Source of the DNA: Bog-473 sp963701955
GTDB taxonomy: Bacteria; Actinomycetota; Acidimicrobiia; Acidimicrobiales; RAAP-2
Reading direction: 5' to 3'
DNA: 64,000 bases
Assembly: GCA_963701955.1 (NCBI GenBank)
Contig: OY969694.1
Span: 1,860,001 to 1,924,000 of the forward strand
Position 1 is the stretch's first letter. Every line of letters begins with the position of its first letter. The notes under the pieces were generated by a model, which did no database searches, was not told where the DNA came from, and saw only the letters and a program-made list of their open reading frames with translations. The position numbers and the translations under genes are program-made. Shown piece after piece: positions 48,890 to 58,750 of the stretch.

Positions 48890-50806
48890 CAGCCCCACCA
48901 CACCCGGCTCAGCATGAAGGCGATGATCAGCGCCATCCCCAGCGCGATACCGAGCGCGTAGTTGCGCGCGTAGCCGGTCTGCAGCCGCCGGGCCGCTGCG
49001 CCGGTGACCTTGGCCAGGTGGGCTGTGCCGTTGACGGCGCCGTCGATCACCCGGGCATCGACGACCCAGGCACAGAAGGTGGCCAGCCGCTGGCTGGGCC
49101 GCCCGATCACCAGGTCGTAGAAGTCGTCCCAGTACCAGACCCGCTGCAGAAAGGCCGGCTCGAGCGCCGGCTGATCGACCTCGGCCCCACGCCAGAGCCA
49201 GACTGCGATGATCACGCCGATGAGGGCCGCCGCGATGTCGGCCAGTGCGAGATACCACATGGGCCCGTCCCCCAGCTTGTCGTTGTAGAGCGTGCCGGCG
49301 AACACGGGGGCGAGGAAATTCTCGTAGCCCGCGGGTGTGCACCCAGGGCAGGTCGAGCGCTCCGGCGAAGAAGGCGAAGAAGGCGAGCACGATCAGCGGA
49401 ATGCGCATGATCCAGGGCGACTCGTGCGGAGTGGCCAACGCCGGCTCGCCGTGGGGGCCGGGCTTCTCGAATCGGGGTTGACCGCCGAAGGCGAGGACTT
49501 CGAGCCGGCTCATGTAGTACGCGGTCAGGACGGCGGTGAACAGCCCGATGATCCAGAGCACCTTGTAATGGGCGTAGACGTTGTCGAGCACGTCGCCCTT
49601 GGCCCAGAAGCCCGACAGCGGCGGGATACCGGCGATGGCGAGGTAACCGATGGTGAAGGTGACCGTGGTCCACTTCATGTAGCGGCGCAGGGAACCCATG
49701 CGTTTGAGATCCTGCTCGTCGTGGAGCCCGTGGATCACCGAACCCGCCCCCAGGAAGAGCAGGCCCTTGAAGAAGGCGTGGGCCACCATGAGGAACACGG
49801 CCGCGACGTAGGCGCCGGTGCCGACGGCCAGGATCATGTAGCCGATCTGTGAGACGGTGGAGAAGGCGAGCACCTTCTTGATGTCCTGTTGCGCGCAGGC
49901 GATGGTGGCCGCCACGAACGCCGTGACCGCTCCGATCGTTGCGACGACCTCCGTCCCCGTCGCGGTCAGGTGCAGCACCGGATTCATCCGGCACAGCAGG
50001 TAGACACCGGCGGTGACCATGGTGGCGGCGTGGATGAGGGCCGACACGGGGGTCGGGCCCTCCATGGCGTCGGGCAGCCAGTTGAACAGCGGGATCTGGG
50101 CCGACTTGCCCGCCGCGGCGAGGAACAGCAGCAGTACGGCCGCGGTGGCCGTGCCCCCGCCAAGGTGGGAGAGCTGCCCGAAGATGCCGCCGCCGGGCCC
50201 GCTCTCGTACTGGACGGTCCCGGTCTTCTCGAAGAGCAAGAAGATGGCCAGCAGGAACCCGGCGTCCCCGATGCGGTTGTAGATGAAAGCCTTCTTGCCC
50301 GCCGACGCCGCCGACTCGCGCTGGAACCAGAAGGCGACCAGCCAGTACGAGCACACGCCCACGCCCTCCCAGCCCACGAAGGTGACCAGGAGGTTGTTCC
50401 CCAGGACCAGGAGGAGCATGGAGAAGACGAACAGGTTCAGGTAGATGAAGAACTTCGTGTAGTCCCGGTCACCCTTCATGTACCCGATGGAGTAGAGGTG
50501 GATGAAGGCGCTCACGAAGGTGACGAACATGCACATCGTCATGGAGAGCGGATCCACCAAGGTGCCCACGGGGACGGTCAGGTTCCCCGCGCTGAACCAG
50601 GTGAAGTAGTCGTGCACCACCACCCGGTGGTCCGAGGGCAGCCCGAGCAGGCCCGCCAGCACGATGCAGGCCACGACGAAGGCGCCTCCGACGGCAACCG
50701 TCCCCACCCACCCGGCGGCAGGATCGCCCATGCGACGACCGAAGGCCACGAGGACCAGGAACCCGGCCAGGGGCAGCAGCAGCATGAGGTAGGCGAGATG
50801 GACCAC
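48889..50806 (-). CDS. nuoL: NADH-quinone oxidoreductase subunit L (frameshift near 49329)
   Basis: GTG start 50806; span is 3n+1. The frame runs from VHLAYLMLLLPLAGFL to LDLPWVHTRG, then the C-terminal part (FAGTLYNDKLGDGPMWYLALADIAAALIG ... MLSRVWWG) lies in another frame ending at 48889. Dropping one C from CCC 49328-49330 joins HTRGYENFLAPVFAG, the expected sequence. Antiporter-like subunit with GWEGVGVCSYWLVAFWF, SAQIPLFNWLPDAMEGPTPVSALIHAATMVTAG and FSTVSQIGYMILAVG; the long lateral helix is C-terminal. Confidence 0.9.
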
Positions 50807-50809
50807 GCG

Positions 50810-51115
50810 TCAGCCCTTCAACGAATTCAGATCGTCCGCGACGGTCGTCTCGCGGCGGCGGAAGTTGGTGACCACGATCCCAAGGCCCACGACCACCTCG
50901 GCGGCCGCCACCACGAGAACGAAGAACACGACGGCCTGACCGCCGATGTCGCCCAGCATGCGCGCGAAGGTGACGAAGGTCAGGTTGGCCGCGTTGAGCA
51001 TCAGCTCGATGCACATGAACATGATCAGCACGTTGCGGCGCACCAGGAGCCCGATGGCGCCGATGGTGAACACGAGCGCGGCCAGCCCGAGGTACCACGC
51101 TCCCGAGAGGCTCAT
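50810..51115 (-). CDS. nuoK: NADH-quinone oxidoreductase subunit K
   Basis: 101 residues, ATG 51115 overlapping the nuoJ stop (ATGA). Three helices with conserved Glu residues in MFMCIELMLNAANLTFV and VVAAAEVVVGLGIVV; normal length for NuoK. Part of the proton channel of complex I. Confidence 0.95.
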   Translation of the reverse strand: MSLSGAWYLGLAALVFTIGAIGLLVRRNVLIMFMCIELMLNAANLTFVTFARMLGDIGGQAVVFFVLVVAAAEVVVGLGIVVTNFRRRETTVADDLNSLKG

Positions 51116-51741
51116 GCCGGCAACTCGCTCTCGGAGGATTCGTCCGTGATGTCCGCGTGGGCCGAGGGCGGGCGTCGGGCCAACACCACGGCGCCGACCA
51201 CGGCGATCACCAACAGCGCGGCCGTGGCCTCGAAGGCGAAGAGGTACGTGGTGAACAGCTGCTTACCCAGCTGGGCCGGCTCACCCGCCGGCGACCCCGG
51301 TCCGGCCACGTGGCCCTGAATCGGTCCCACCACCTGCCGGGCCCCGGTCACCCAGTGCGACGTGGCGGCCATGGCGAGCACACCCCCGAGGGTGACGACC
51401 GAGAAGACCACGGCCAGCGGGCGCTGGCCGGCCAGCGGCTCGACGCTGATGTCCTCGGCCCGATCGACGCCGAGGAACATGATCACGAAGAGGAAGAGGA
51501 CGACGATGGCGCCGGCGTACACGATGATCTGGACGGCGGCCAGGAAGTCGGCCTCCTGCTCAATGAAGAGCACCGCCACACCGAAGAGGGTCATCACCAG
51601 GCTGAGCGCGGCGTGCACCGGATTGCGCGACGTCACCACTCCGAGCGCGCCGATCAGGATCACCGCGGCCGCGGCCGCGAAGACCAGGATGTCGGGCCAG
51701 GTCGGGCGCGCCGAAGCACCGAGGAGGACGAGCTGCGACAT
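51112..51741 (-). CDS. nuoJ: NADH-quinone oxidoreductase subunit J
   Basis: 209 residues, ATG 51741. Five helices: ILVFAAAAAVILIGALGVV, NPVHAALSLVMTLFGVAVLFI, FLAAVQIIVYAGAIVVLFLFVIMFLG (the conserved pi-bulge region), a fourth near 107-125 and EATAALLVIAVVGAVVLARR. An extracytoplasmic loop (VTGARQVVGPIQGHVAGPGSPAG) separates helices 4 and 5. It links the quinone site to the antiporter subunits. Confidence 0.95.
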   Translation of the reverse strand: MSQLVLLGASARPTWPDILVFAAAAAVILIGALGVVTSRNPVHAALSLVMTLFGVAVLFIEQEADFLAAVQIIVYAGAIVVLFLFVIMFLGVDRAEDISVEPLAGQRPLAVVFSVVTLGGVLAMAATSHWVTGARQVVGPIQGHVAGPGSPAGEPAQLGKQLFTTYLFAFEATAALLVIAVVGAVVLARRPPSAHADITDESSESELPA

Positions 51742-51744
51742 GGG

Positions 51745-52590
51745 TCAGTCGGATCCCTCGGCGGCGTCCGCCTTGGCGGCCTTGCGGGCGGCCCGTAGAC
51801 CCTTCATGCGCGCCCGCATGTCCTCCATCTTCCGGCGGTTGCGCTCCGCGCCCTTCTTGGCGCGCCACACCCTCCCCTGCATTCCCCGGTGGGCCAGGGG
51901 AATGTCCTCGTCGAGCAGGTGCGCCTCGAGCACTTCGCGCAGCGGCTTGGTCCCCGTGGCGGCGTCGTCCCGCCTGCCCGACTGCCCGCCCTCGGGGGGG
52001 CGCACGCCGTAGCCGAGCTCGCCGGACCACTGCACCTCACCCTCGTAGGCCGCGTTGCCCGCCGGGGAGGTGGCCCGCATCCAGCCCGAGGTCATCTCGT
52101 CGTCGCCCTCGCGCCAGTCCTCCCACGGCAGCTTCTTGGGAGTGCCGTCGTCGTTCACCAGGAGCTCGTCCTTGGTGTAGATGGCGTCGGAGCGGTTGGT
52201 GAAGGAGAACTCGAAGAGCTTCGACTCGGTGATGGCCTCGGTCGGGCACGCCTCGACGCACATGTCGCAGTGGATGCAGCGCAGGTAGTTGATCTCGTAG
52301 ACGTACCCGTAGCGCTCGCCCGGCGAGACCGGGTGGTCGGGCGGGTTGTCCAACCCGCGCACGTAGATGCAGTCGGCCGGGCACACCCCGGCACAGAGCT
52401 CGCAACCGATGCACTTCTCCATACCGTCCTCGTAGCGGTTGAGGACGTGGCGCCCGTGCTGGCGCGGCTGTTTTGGCTTCTTCTCCTCCGGGTACATCGT
52501 GGTGACCCGGGGACGGGTCAGGTGCTGGAAGGTCAGCTTGAACCCGCCCAGGAACGAGAGCTGGTCCTTGACCTCGTCGCCCACACCCAT
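51745..52590 (-). CDS. nuoI: NADH-quinone oxidoreductase subunit I, with long C-terminal extension
   Basis: 281 residues, ATG 52590 sharing a base with the nuoH stop. Two 4Fe-4S sites: C60-x2-C63-x2-C66-x3-C70 and C105-x2-C108-x2-C111-x3-C115, passing electrons to NuoB. Typical NuoI ends near residue 170; here about 100 more residues follow, Gly-rich then a strongly basic, probably coiled-coil helix (WRAKKGAERNRRKMEDMRAR) and an acidic tip. Its role is unknown, perhaps peripheral-arm assembly. Confidence 0.95.
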   Translation of the reverse strand: MGVGDEVKDQLSFLGGFKLTFQHLTRPRVTTMYPEEKKPKQPRQHGRHVLNRYEDGMEKCIGCELCAGVCPADCIYVRGLDNPPDHPVSPGERYGYVYEINYLRCIHCDMCVEACPTEAITESKLFEFSFTNRSDAIYTKDELLVNDDGTPKKLPWEDWREGDDEMTSGWMRATSPAGNAAYEGEVQWSGELGYGVRPPEGGQSGRRDDAATGTKPLREVLEAHLLDEDIPLAHRGMQGRVWRAKKGAERNRRKMEDMRARMKGLRAARKAAKADAAEGSD

Positions 52591-53924
52591 CAGGCCTCAC
52601 CTCCCGGGAACGGTTGACCAGGCATCGGCTGGGCCCCGAGCAGGCGGGGTCGCTCGCCGGGCCGGGCCGGACGGGGTGGCCGCGTCACCTTGCCGCCGAT
52701 GGCCGGGATGACCAGGTCCTCCTCGCTGCGGCCGGCCCCGAGATGGTTGGCCCGCATCAGCAGCACGGAGGCGCCGACGACCACCGGCACCAGGATCAGG
52801 CCTCCCCAGCCCCAGGCCACGATGGCCGCCACCAGGAGGAGCCATCCGAGCGTGAGGGGTATCAAGCGCTTCCACCCCAGGTCCATCAGCTGGTCGTAGC
52901 GCAGGCGCGGCAGGGCGGCGCGGAACCAGACGTAGATGAAGCAGAACGCAACCGTCTTGAGCAGGAAGTAGATGATCGGCATGTAGATCGTGGCCCCCGG
53001 GATGTGGAAGATGTAGCCGTTGGGGCCGCCGAAGAACAATGTCACCACGATCGCCGACATGGTGATGGTGTTCATGAACTCGGCCAGGAAGAAGAGGCCG
53101 AAGCGGATCGACGAGTACTCGGTGTGGAAGCCGCCGACGAGCTCCTGCTCGGCTTCGGTCAGGTCGAAGGGCGGCCGGGTGAGCTCGGCGGTGATGGCGA
53201 TCATGAAGAAGATGAAGGGCAGGAAGCCCAGGCGGATCAGGTTCCAGTTCCAGAATCCATTGGCCTGGGAATCGACGATGGCCCGGGTCGACAGGGAGCC
53301 CGTCACCAGTACGACCATCACCGTGGTCATGCCCAGTGCCGCCTCGTAGGAGATCACCTGGGCAGACGCCCGTACCGAGCCGAGCAGCGGGTACTTCGAG
53401 CCCGACGACCATCCGGCGAGCATCACGCCGTACACGGCGATGCCCGACATGGCCAGCACCAGAAGGATCCCCATGGGCGGGTCGGCCACCTGAAGCTCGA
53501 AGGTGTGGCTCCCGATGGTGATGATGCCACCGACGGGCACCACGGTGAAGATCAGCACCGCCGGCACCACGGAGAGGTAGGGCGCCAGCTTGAATACGAA
53601 GGCGTCGGCCCGGTCGGGCAGCAGGTCCTCCTTGAAGACAAGCTTGGTGCCATCGGCCAGCGTCTGGAGAAGCCCCCAGGGCCCGGCCCGGTTCGGCCCC
53701 ACTCGGCTCTGCATGTCCGAGATCACCTTGCGCTCGAACCAGATCATCATGGCGGTGGCGGTGAGGAGCGCGATGAAGGCGACCAGGCACTTGACGATCG
53801 TGATCAACCAGACTTCCCAATTGAGCCCGAAGTAGTACAGCGGGTCGCCGTTGCCGGCGTTCGCGCTGTGGGTGAGCACCTGGGTCCCGACCGATCCGGC
53901 CGCGGCAAGCACGGCGGCGATCAC
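52590..53924 (-). CDS. nuoH: NADH-quinone oxidoreductase subunit H
   Basis: 444 residues, GTG 53924 overlapping the nuoG stop. Eight-helix subunit of the quinone chamber: FERKVISDMQSRVGPNRAGPWGLLQTLADGTKLVFKEDLLP, GMLAGWSSGSKYPLLGSVRASAQVISYEA and ELTRPPFDLTEAEQELVGGFHTEYSSIRFGLFFLAEF, all characteristic. A C-terminal hydrophilic tail of about 60 residues (Arg/Pro-rich) extends past the usual end. Confidence 0.97.
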   Translation of the reverse strand: MIAAVLAAAGSVGTQVLTHSANAGNGDPLYYFGLNWEVWLITIVKCLVAFIALLTATAMMIWFERKVISDMQSRVGPNRAGPWGLLQTLADGTKLVFKEDLLPDRADAFVFKLAPYLSVVPAVLIFTVVPVGGIITIGSHTFELQVADPPMGILLVLAMSGIAVYGVMLAGWSSGSKYPLLGSVRASAQVISYEAALGMTTVMVVLVTGSLSTRAIVDSQANGFWNWNLIRLGFLPFIFFMIAITAELTRPPFDLTEAEQELVGGFHTEYSSIRFGLFFLAEFMNTITMSAIVVTLFFGGPNGYIFHIPGATIYMPIIYFLLKTVAFCFIYVWFRAALPRLRYDQLMDLGWKRLIPLTLGWLLLVAAIVAWGWGGLILVPVVVGASVLLMRANHLGAGRSEEDLVIPAIGGKVTRPPRPARPGERPRLLGAQPMPGQPFPGGEA

Positions 53925-56806
53925 ACCGACTCCATCCGCACGTCGGTCACCGGCTGACGGCTGTCGATGATGGTGGCCACGGCATTGCCGGGCGTCGCCT
54001 CCCCGTCGGGCACGTTGAAGTCGACGGCCACGACACCGCGGGGCACACCCTCGTCGGCCTCGGCCCCCAGGACCAGCTCGCCCCGGGCCGAGCGCAGCTT
54101 GACTCGATCTCCGGTCACCGCACCGAGTCGGTCCAGGTCATAGGGGTTCGCCCGCGCCACAAGCGCGGGCACCAGCGGGGTCAGCGAGGGGGAACCGGTG
54201 ACCGAGCTGCCGGCGTCGTAGAGACGCCGGCCCGCCACCAGGCGCAGCGAGTAGCTGTCGGCCTTGGGGATCGACAGTGGCTCGGGCTGGACGCCGCCGG
54301 TGCCGGTCCACGACACCAGGGGCGGCGGGCTCCCCAGCGCCGGCATCCGTGCGCCGACCAGGTGGCTGCCGCCGGTGCCCACGCGCGGTGGAGCCCCCTG
54401 ACGCTCCACCGACTCGACGCCGGGGAGGGCAATGGGATCGATCGGGGTGACGTCGCCGCCGTGGTCGCGCCGTCCCGAGATCGGGACCAGGACTCCGTCG
54501 TGCGCGGCATCCGAGTTCAGCACGTCCCGGGTGAGCCCGGCGTAGGCGGGCGCGGCCAGCTCGAGCTCCTCGGCCAGGTCGGCCACACTGCGGGCCCCGA
54601 GGTCGGCTCCCAGGGCCCCGGCCAGCTCGACGGCGATCATCCAGTCCGGCCAGGCGAAGCCGGGCGCCGTGAGCTTGGGACCGAGGCGGCTGACCCGCCC
54701 CTCGATGTTGGTGGTCGTCCCCGGTCGCTCGTGGGTGACGGCGCACGGGAGGACGACGTCCGCGTGGGTGTCGACCGACTCGGAGGGGTGCCCCGTCACC
54801 GCCACCACGAAGTGCCCCGAGGCCAGCGCCTCGAACGCCCGGGCATGGTCGGGGAAGTCACCCAGGGGGTCGGCGCCGAGCAGCACCAGCGCGCGGATGG
54901 GCGGCCGCCCGTCTTCCCCGGCACCCGCGTCGGCGGCCATCGAGGTGAGGATCTCGGCCGTCGAACGGCCGGTTGCCTCGGGGACCGAGCCCCAGACCGC
55001 GGTGAAGCGCGACCGCCCAGCCTCGAGGGTCACCCGGCCCGGCAGGAGCCCCGGGGCGAGGCCCATGTCGAGCGCCCCCACGACGTTGCCGCGTCGCAGC
55101 GCCGGCAGGAACCTGGCCTCGGGCAGTGCGGTGGCCAGCGTGCGCAGCGCCTCCGCGGTCACCTCCCCGGCTTCGGCGTACGAGGGGCGCCCGGCCACGA
55201 TCACGATGCCGGCGCCCCCGGGGTGTGCGGCCAGCAGGCGGCGGGCCTGCTCGAGCGCGCCCGGCCCGAGCGCGCTGCCTTCGGGGTGCGCGTCGAGCGC
55301 CTTGGCCGCCCCCTGGTCACCCGTCAGCGCCCGGGCCACCAGCGGCGCATCGCCGGGGCGTGTCCGCAGCACGGTTGTGGCGTGCGCGCTGAGTGCCGTG
55401 GGTGTCGGGGCGATCTCGACCAGTGCGGTGGCGCCACCGACGACGGCCTCGCGCAGGCGCAGGAACAGCACGGGCAGCTCCTCGCGCAGGTCGCCCGCCA
55501 GCGTCACGAGCACCGCTGCGGTGCACGCCTCGTCAATGGAGGCCCGGGGCAGGCCGAGCACCAGGTCGGCCGGGAGCCCGTCGCCTACCTGCGCGTCCAC
55601 CGAGTCGGTCCCGATGACCCCCTTGGCCAACTTGGCCCATGCATAGGCCGCTTCGTTCGTGAGCCGAGCCCCTCCGACGACCCCGACCGCGTCGGCGCCG
55701 CCGGACTCCTTGGCCGCAGAAATGCCTGCTGCTGCCGCCGCCAGCGCCTCGCCCCAGCTGACCGGGACCAGCTCGCCCTCCTTGCGCACCATGGGCTCGA
55801 CCAGGCGCCCGTGCTCGAAGCGTCCGGTCTCCCTGGCCTCGCCGAGGAACTGTCCCCGGGTCACGCCCAGTCCGACCACCTGGGAGGCGGTGGCCGGAAC
55901 GACGTCGACGGCCTCGTCGGCGAGCGCTCCGGGGAGCGGGCCGGCCGCCACCTCGTCGCCGTTGACCGACTCATAGGTGAAGCGGCCCTTGTCGCACAAC
56001 CAGCCGTGGTTGACCGGGTCCGAGTCGATGCCGAGCAGGCGGGTGAGCCGGTTCTGCGACGACTGCACGGCAACCCGGCAGCCCACCGCACAGGTGGTGC
56101 AGGTGGACTCGACCTGATCGAGGTCCCAGGGCCGGGCGGTGAAGCGGTAGGGCGTCGCCGTCAGCGCGCCGACCGGGCAGATCTGCACCGTGTTCCCGCT
56201 GAAGTACGAGGAGAAGGGCTCGGTCGGGAACGTCGAGACCTCGACGAGCTCGCCCCGGCCGGCGAAGTCGATCTGCGCCTCGCCCGCCACCTCCTCGGCG
56301 AAACGGGTGCAGCGGGCGCACTGGATGCACCGCTCGCGGTCGAGCAGCACCAGGTCCGAGATGGCGATCGGCTTCTCGAAGTGCCGCTTCTCCTCGACGA
56401 AACGGCTCTCGCCCGGACCGTACGCCAATGTCTGGTCCTGCAGCGGGCACTCGCCGCCCTTGTCGCACACGGGGCAGTCGAGGGGGTGGTTGGCCAACAG
56501 GAACTCGAGCACTCCGTCCTGGGCCTTCTTCACCCGGTCGTTGGTGGTGTCGACCACCATGTCCCCGGTGACCGGCACGAAGCAGGCCGGCGTCAGGGTG
56601 GCGCCACGTGGTCCCTCCACGTCGACCAGGCACATGCGGCACATGCCGACGGGCTCCATGCGGGGGTGGTAGCAGAACCGCGGGATGTAGGTCCCAGCCC
56701 GCTCGGCCGCGGCGATCAGCAGCTCGCCCGGTCGTGCCGTGACCTCGCGCCCGTCGAGGGTGAAGGTGAGCTCGTCCTCGTGCGGGCTTCGGGCCTGATC
56801 AGTCAA
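53921..56806 (-). CDS. nuoG: NADH-quinone oxidoreductase subunit G
   Basis: 961 residues. No ATG or GTG fits; the likely start is TTG 56806, inside the end of nuoF (TTGACTGA overlap). 2Fe-2S site C45, C56, C59, C75; His-ligated 4Fe-4S site H107, C111, C114, C120; a second 4Fe-4S motif CIQCARC; and an N7-type motif CTTCAVGC ... WLCDKGR. The C-terminal two thirds is a molybdopterin-oxidoreductase fold without cofactor. Carries electrons from NuoF/E to NuoI. The start codon is the only uncertain part. Confidence 0.95.
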   Translation of the reverse strand: MTDQARSPHEDELTFTLDGREVTARPGELLIAAAERAGTYIPRFCYHPRMEPVGMCRMCLVDVEGPRGATLTPACFVPVTGDMVVDTTNDRVKKAQDGVLEFLLANHPLDCPVCDKGGECPLQDQTLAYGPGESRFVEEKRHFEKPIAISDLVLLDRERCIQCARCTRFAEEVAGEAQIDFAGRGELVEVSTFPTEPFSSYFSGNTVQICPVGALTATPYRFTARPWDLDQVESTCTTCAVGCRVAVQSSQNRLTRLLGIDSDPVNHGWLCDKGRFTYESVNGDEVAAGPLPGALADEAVDVVPATASQVVGLGVTRGQFLGEARETGRFEHGRLVEPMVRKEGELVPVSWGEALAAAAAGISAAKESGGADAVGVVGGARLTNEAAYAWAKLAKGVIGTDSVDAQVGDGLPADLVLGLPRASIDEACTAAVLVTLAGDLREELPVLFLRLREAVVGGATALVEIAPTPTALSAHATTVLRTRPGDAPLVARALTGDQGAAKALDAHPEGSALGPGALEQARRLLAAHPGGAGIVIVAGRPSYAEAGEVTAEALRTLATALPEARFLPALRRGNVVGALDMGLAPGLLPGRVTLEAGRSRFTAVWGSVPEATGRSTAEILTSMAADAGAGEDGRPPIRALVLLGADPLGDFPDHARAFEALASGHFVVAVTGHPSESVDTHADVVLPCAVTHERPGTTTNIEGRVSRLGPKLTAPGFAWPDWMIAVELAGALGADLGARSVADLAEELELAAPAYAGLTRDVLNSDAAHDGVLVPISGRRDHGGDVTPIDPIALPGVESVERQGAPPRVGTGGSHLVGARMPALGSPPPLVSWTGTGGVQPEPLSIPKADSYSLRLVAGRRLYDAGSSVTGSPSLTPLVPALVARANPYDLDRLGAVTGDRVKLRSARGELVLGAEADEGVPRGVVAVDFNVPDGEATPGNAVATIIDSRQPVTDVRMESV

Positions 56807-58103
56807 AGGGGCACCCCCCTTCCTTGATGTGCACGAGGAATTCGTCCCGGAACATCCGGATGCCCGATGCGATGGACGAGGGTATGGATGGGCCGAGCAC
56901 GCAGATCGTCGTCTGCTGTGGCGGCCAGGCCACGCCGGGCGAGATGTTGTCGCAGAGATCCATGAGCAGGTCCAGATCTTCCTCGCGGCCGGCGCCGTGC
57001 TCAATTCGGTGCATGATCCGCTCGAGCCACCCCGAGCCCTCGCGGCACGGGGTGCACTGCCCGCACGACTCACGGGAGAAGAACTTGGTGATGCGCCAGG
57101 CGGCGCGGACCATGCAGGTGCCCGAGTCCATGACCACCACCGAGCCCGAGCCGAGCATGGACCCGGCCTCGGCCACCTCGTCCTGCCCCAGTGGCAGGTC
57201 GACCTGATCGGGTCCGAACCATGGCGCGGAGACCCCGCCGGGGATGAAGGCCTTCAACGTGTTCGAAGCCCGGATGCCCCCGCCGATGGACGGCGAGTAG
57301 ATCAGGTCGCGGAAGGTCGTCTTGACCATCTCGAGCTCGTAATTGCCGGGCCGGCGCACGTGTCCGGCCAGGGCGAACAACCGGGTCCCGGTGGAGCGAC
57401 CCGCGCCGAGGGCGGCGAAGGCGGCGCCCCCGTTGGTGATGATCCAGGGGATGTTCGACATCGTCTCGACGTTGTTGACCACGGTCGGCTCGCCGTAGAG
57501 GCCCATGGCGGCCGGGAAGTACGGGGGCTTGATGCGCGGGAACCCCCGCTTGCCCTCGAGTGACTCGAGCAGCGCCGTCTCCTCGCCACAGATGTAGGCC
57601 CCCGCACCGGGGTGCACGACGATGTCGAGCGAGAAGCCCGATCCGAAGATGTCGGCGCCGACGGCGCCGTGTGCATAGGCCTCGTTCAGGGCCGCCTGCA
57701 GGCGCTCGAGCCCGAGGGCGAACTCGCCCCGCAGGTAGATGAAGGCCTGGCTCACCCCGAGCGCGTAGGCGCTGATCAGCACGCCCTCGAGGATCTGGTG
57801 CGGGTCATGCTCGACCAGCAGGTGGTCCTTGAAGGTGGCCGGCTCGGACTCGTCGCCGTTGATGACCAGGTAGGTCACCGGGTTCTTCCGCAGCATCGAC
57901 CACTTACGACCGGCCGGGAACCCCGCTCCGCCACGGCCGAGCAGGCTCGCCGCGTCGACCTCGGCCGCCACGGCCTCGGGCGTCATGGTCAGCGCCTGGC
58001 GCAGTCCGGCGTAGCCGCCCGTGGCCAGGTACCGCTCGAGCGTGTGGGAGTCGTCGAAGCCGACCCGGGCCGTGATGATCTTGGGGGCTTCGGAGGTCGC
58101 CAT
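56799..58103 (-). CDS. nuoF: NADH-quinone oxidoreductase subunit F
   Basis: 434 residues from ATG 58103 (TGATG junction with nuoE); a longer open frame upstream is discarded. NADH and FMN sites GRGGAGFPAGRKWSM and GAGAYICGEETALLESLEGKRG; 4Fe-4S cluster in SCGQCTPCREGSGW plus a later Cys. It oxidises NADH and is the entry point of complex I. Length is standard. Confidence 0.97.
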   Translation of the reverse strand: MATSEAPKIITARVGFDDSHTLERYLATGGYAGLRQALTMTPEAVAAEVDAASLLGRGGAGFPAGRKWSMLRKNPVTYLVINGDESEPATFKDHLLVEHDPHQILEGVLISAYALGVSQAFIYLRGEFALGLERLQAALNEAYAHGAVGADIFGSGFSLDIVVHPGAGAYICGEETALLESLEGKRGFPRIKPPYFPAAMGLYGEPTVVNNVETMSNIPWIITNGGAAFAALGAGRSTGTRLFALAGHVRRPGNYELEMVKTTFRDLIYSPSIGGGIRASNTLKAFIPGGVSAPWFGPDQVDLPLGQDEVAEAGSMLGSGSVVVMDSGTCMVRAAWRITKFFSRESCGQCTPCREGSGWLERIMHRIEHGAGREEDLDLLMDLCDNISPGVAWPPQQTTICVLGPSIPSSIASGIRMFRDEFLVHIKEGGCPFD

Positions 58104-58750
58104 CAAGAGGCTCCCCCGCCGGACTTCTCGTGTGCCGCCTTCTCGGCGGCCCGCGCCGCCTGCGCCTCGGCCATCTGGGACCGCTCGGCTGCCACCGCGG
58201 TGCGGTCGGCCTGGAGCCCCACGCTCCGCCGCACGCGCACCAAGGTTCCATGCGAGGGGACCGTGTCGGCCAGGCGACCGGCACGCAGGTCCTCGATCAG
58301 GCTGTCGAAGCTCTGAGGGGTCTGCGCCCCGACGTAACGGTGGTTGACCTGCACGCAGGGCGTGCGGTCGCAGTCGGCCAGGCACTCGGCCTCGTGCAGG
58401 GTGAACTCCCCGTCAGGCGTCGTCCCGCCGGCCCTCACGCCCAGCGTCGATTCGGCATGCTCGAGCAGCTCGAGCGCACCGCCGAGCATGCACGCGATGT
58501 TGGTGCACACGGCCACGACGTAGGTCCCGACTGGCTCCGTGTGCAACATGTCGTAGAAGGTCGCCGTGCCCCGGACCTCGGCGGGAGTGACGCCGCAGAG
58601 CTCGGCGATCTCCTCCATGGCCTCGGGACGGAGCCAGCCGTCCTGCTCCTGGGCGAGGTGGCACAGCGGGATCAGCGCCGAGCGCCGGTGCGGGTAGAGC
58701 GCCACCAGCTCGGTGGCCCGGGACGCGATGTCCGCGTTGAGGTGGCTCAC
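58103..58750 (-). CDS. nuoE: NADH-quinone oxidoreductase subunit E
   Basis: 215 residues, GTG 58750 overlapping the nuoD stop (GTGA). Thioredoxin-like 2Fe-2S protein: C82-x4-C87 and C123-x3-C127. The N-terminal helical bundle (ALIPLCHLAQEQDGWL) is typical. The last about 40 residues are an Ala/Glu-rich helix with no assigned role. Confidence 0.96.
   Translation of the reverse strand: MSHLNADIASRATELVALYPHRRSALIPLCHLAQEQDGWLRPEAMEEIAELCGVTPAEVRGTATFYDMLHTEPVGTYVVAVCTNIACMLGGALELLEHAESTLGVRAGGTTPDGEFTLHEAECLADCDRTPCVQVNHRYVGAQTPQSFDSLIEDLRAGRLADTVPSHGTLVRVRRSVGLQADRTAVAAERSQMAEAQAARAAEKAAHEKSGGGAS

Noticed and set aside
47345..50806. Apparent NuoL-NuoM fusion of 1153 residues
   Set aside because: The middle section is nonsense; two proper genes exist, joined only by the nuoL frameshift.
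49889..51319. 476-codon open frame on the plus strand
   Set aside because: Antisense to nuoL, nuoK and nuoJ, all with clear homology; charged shadow sequence.
54362..56827. 821-codon open frame on the plus strand
   Set aside because: It is antisense to nuoG, whose cluster motifs prove the minus strand is coding; the plus frame has no recognisable domain and arises from high GC.
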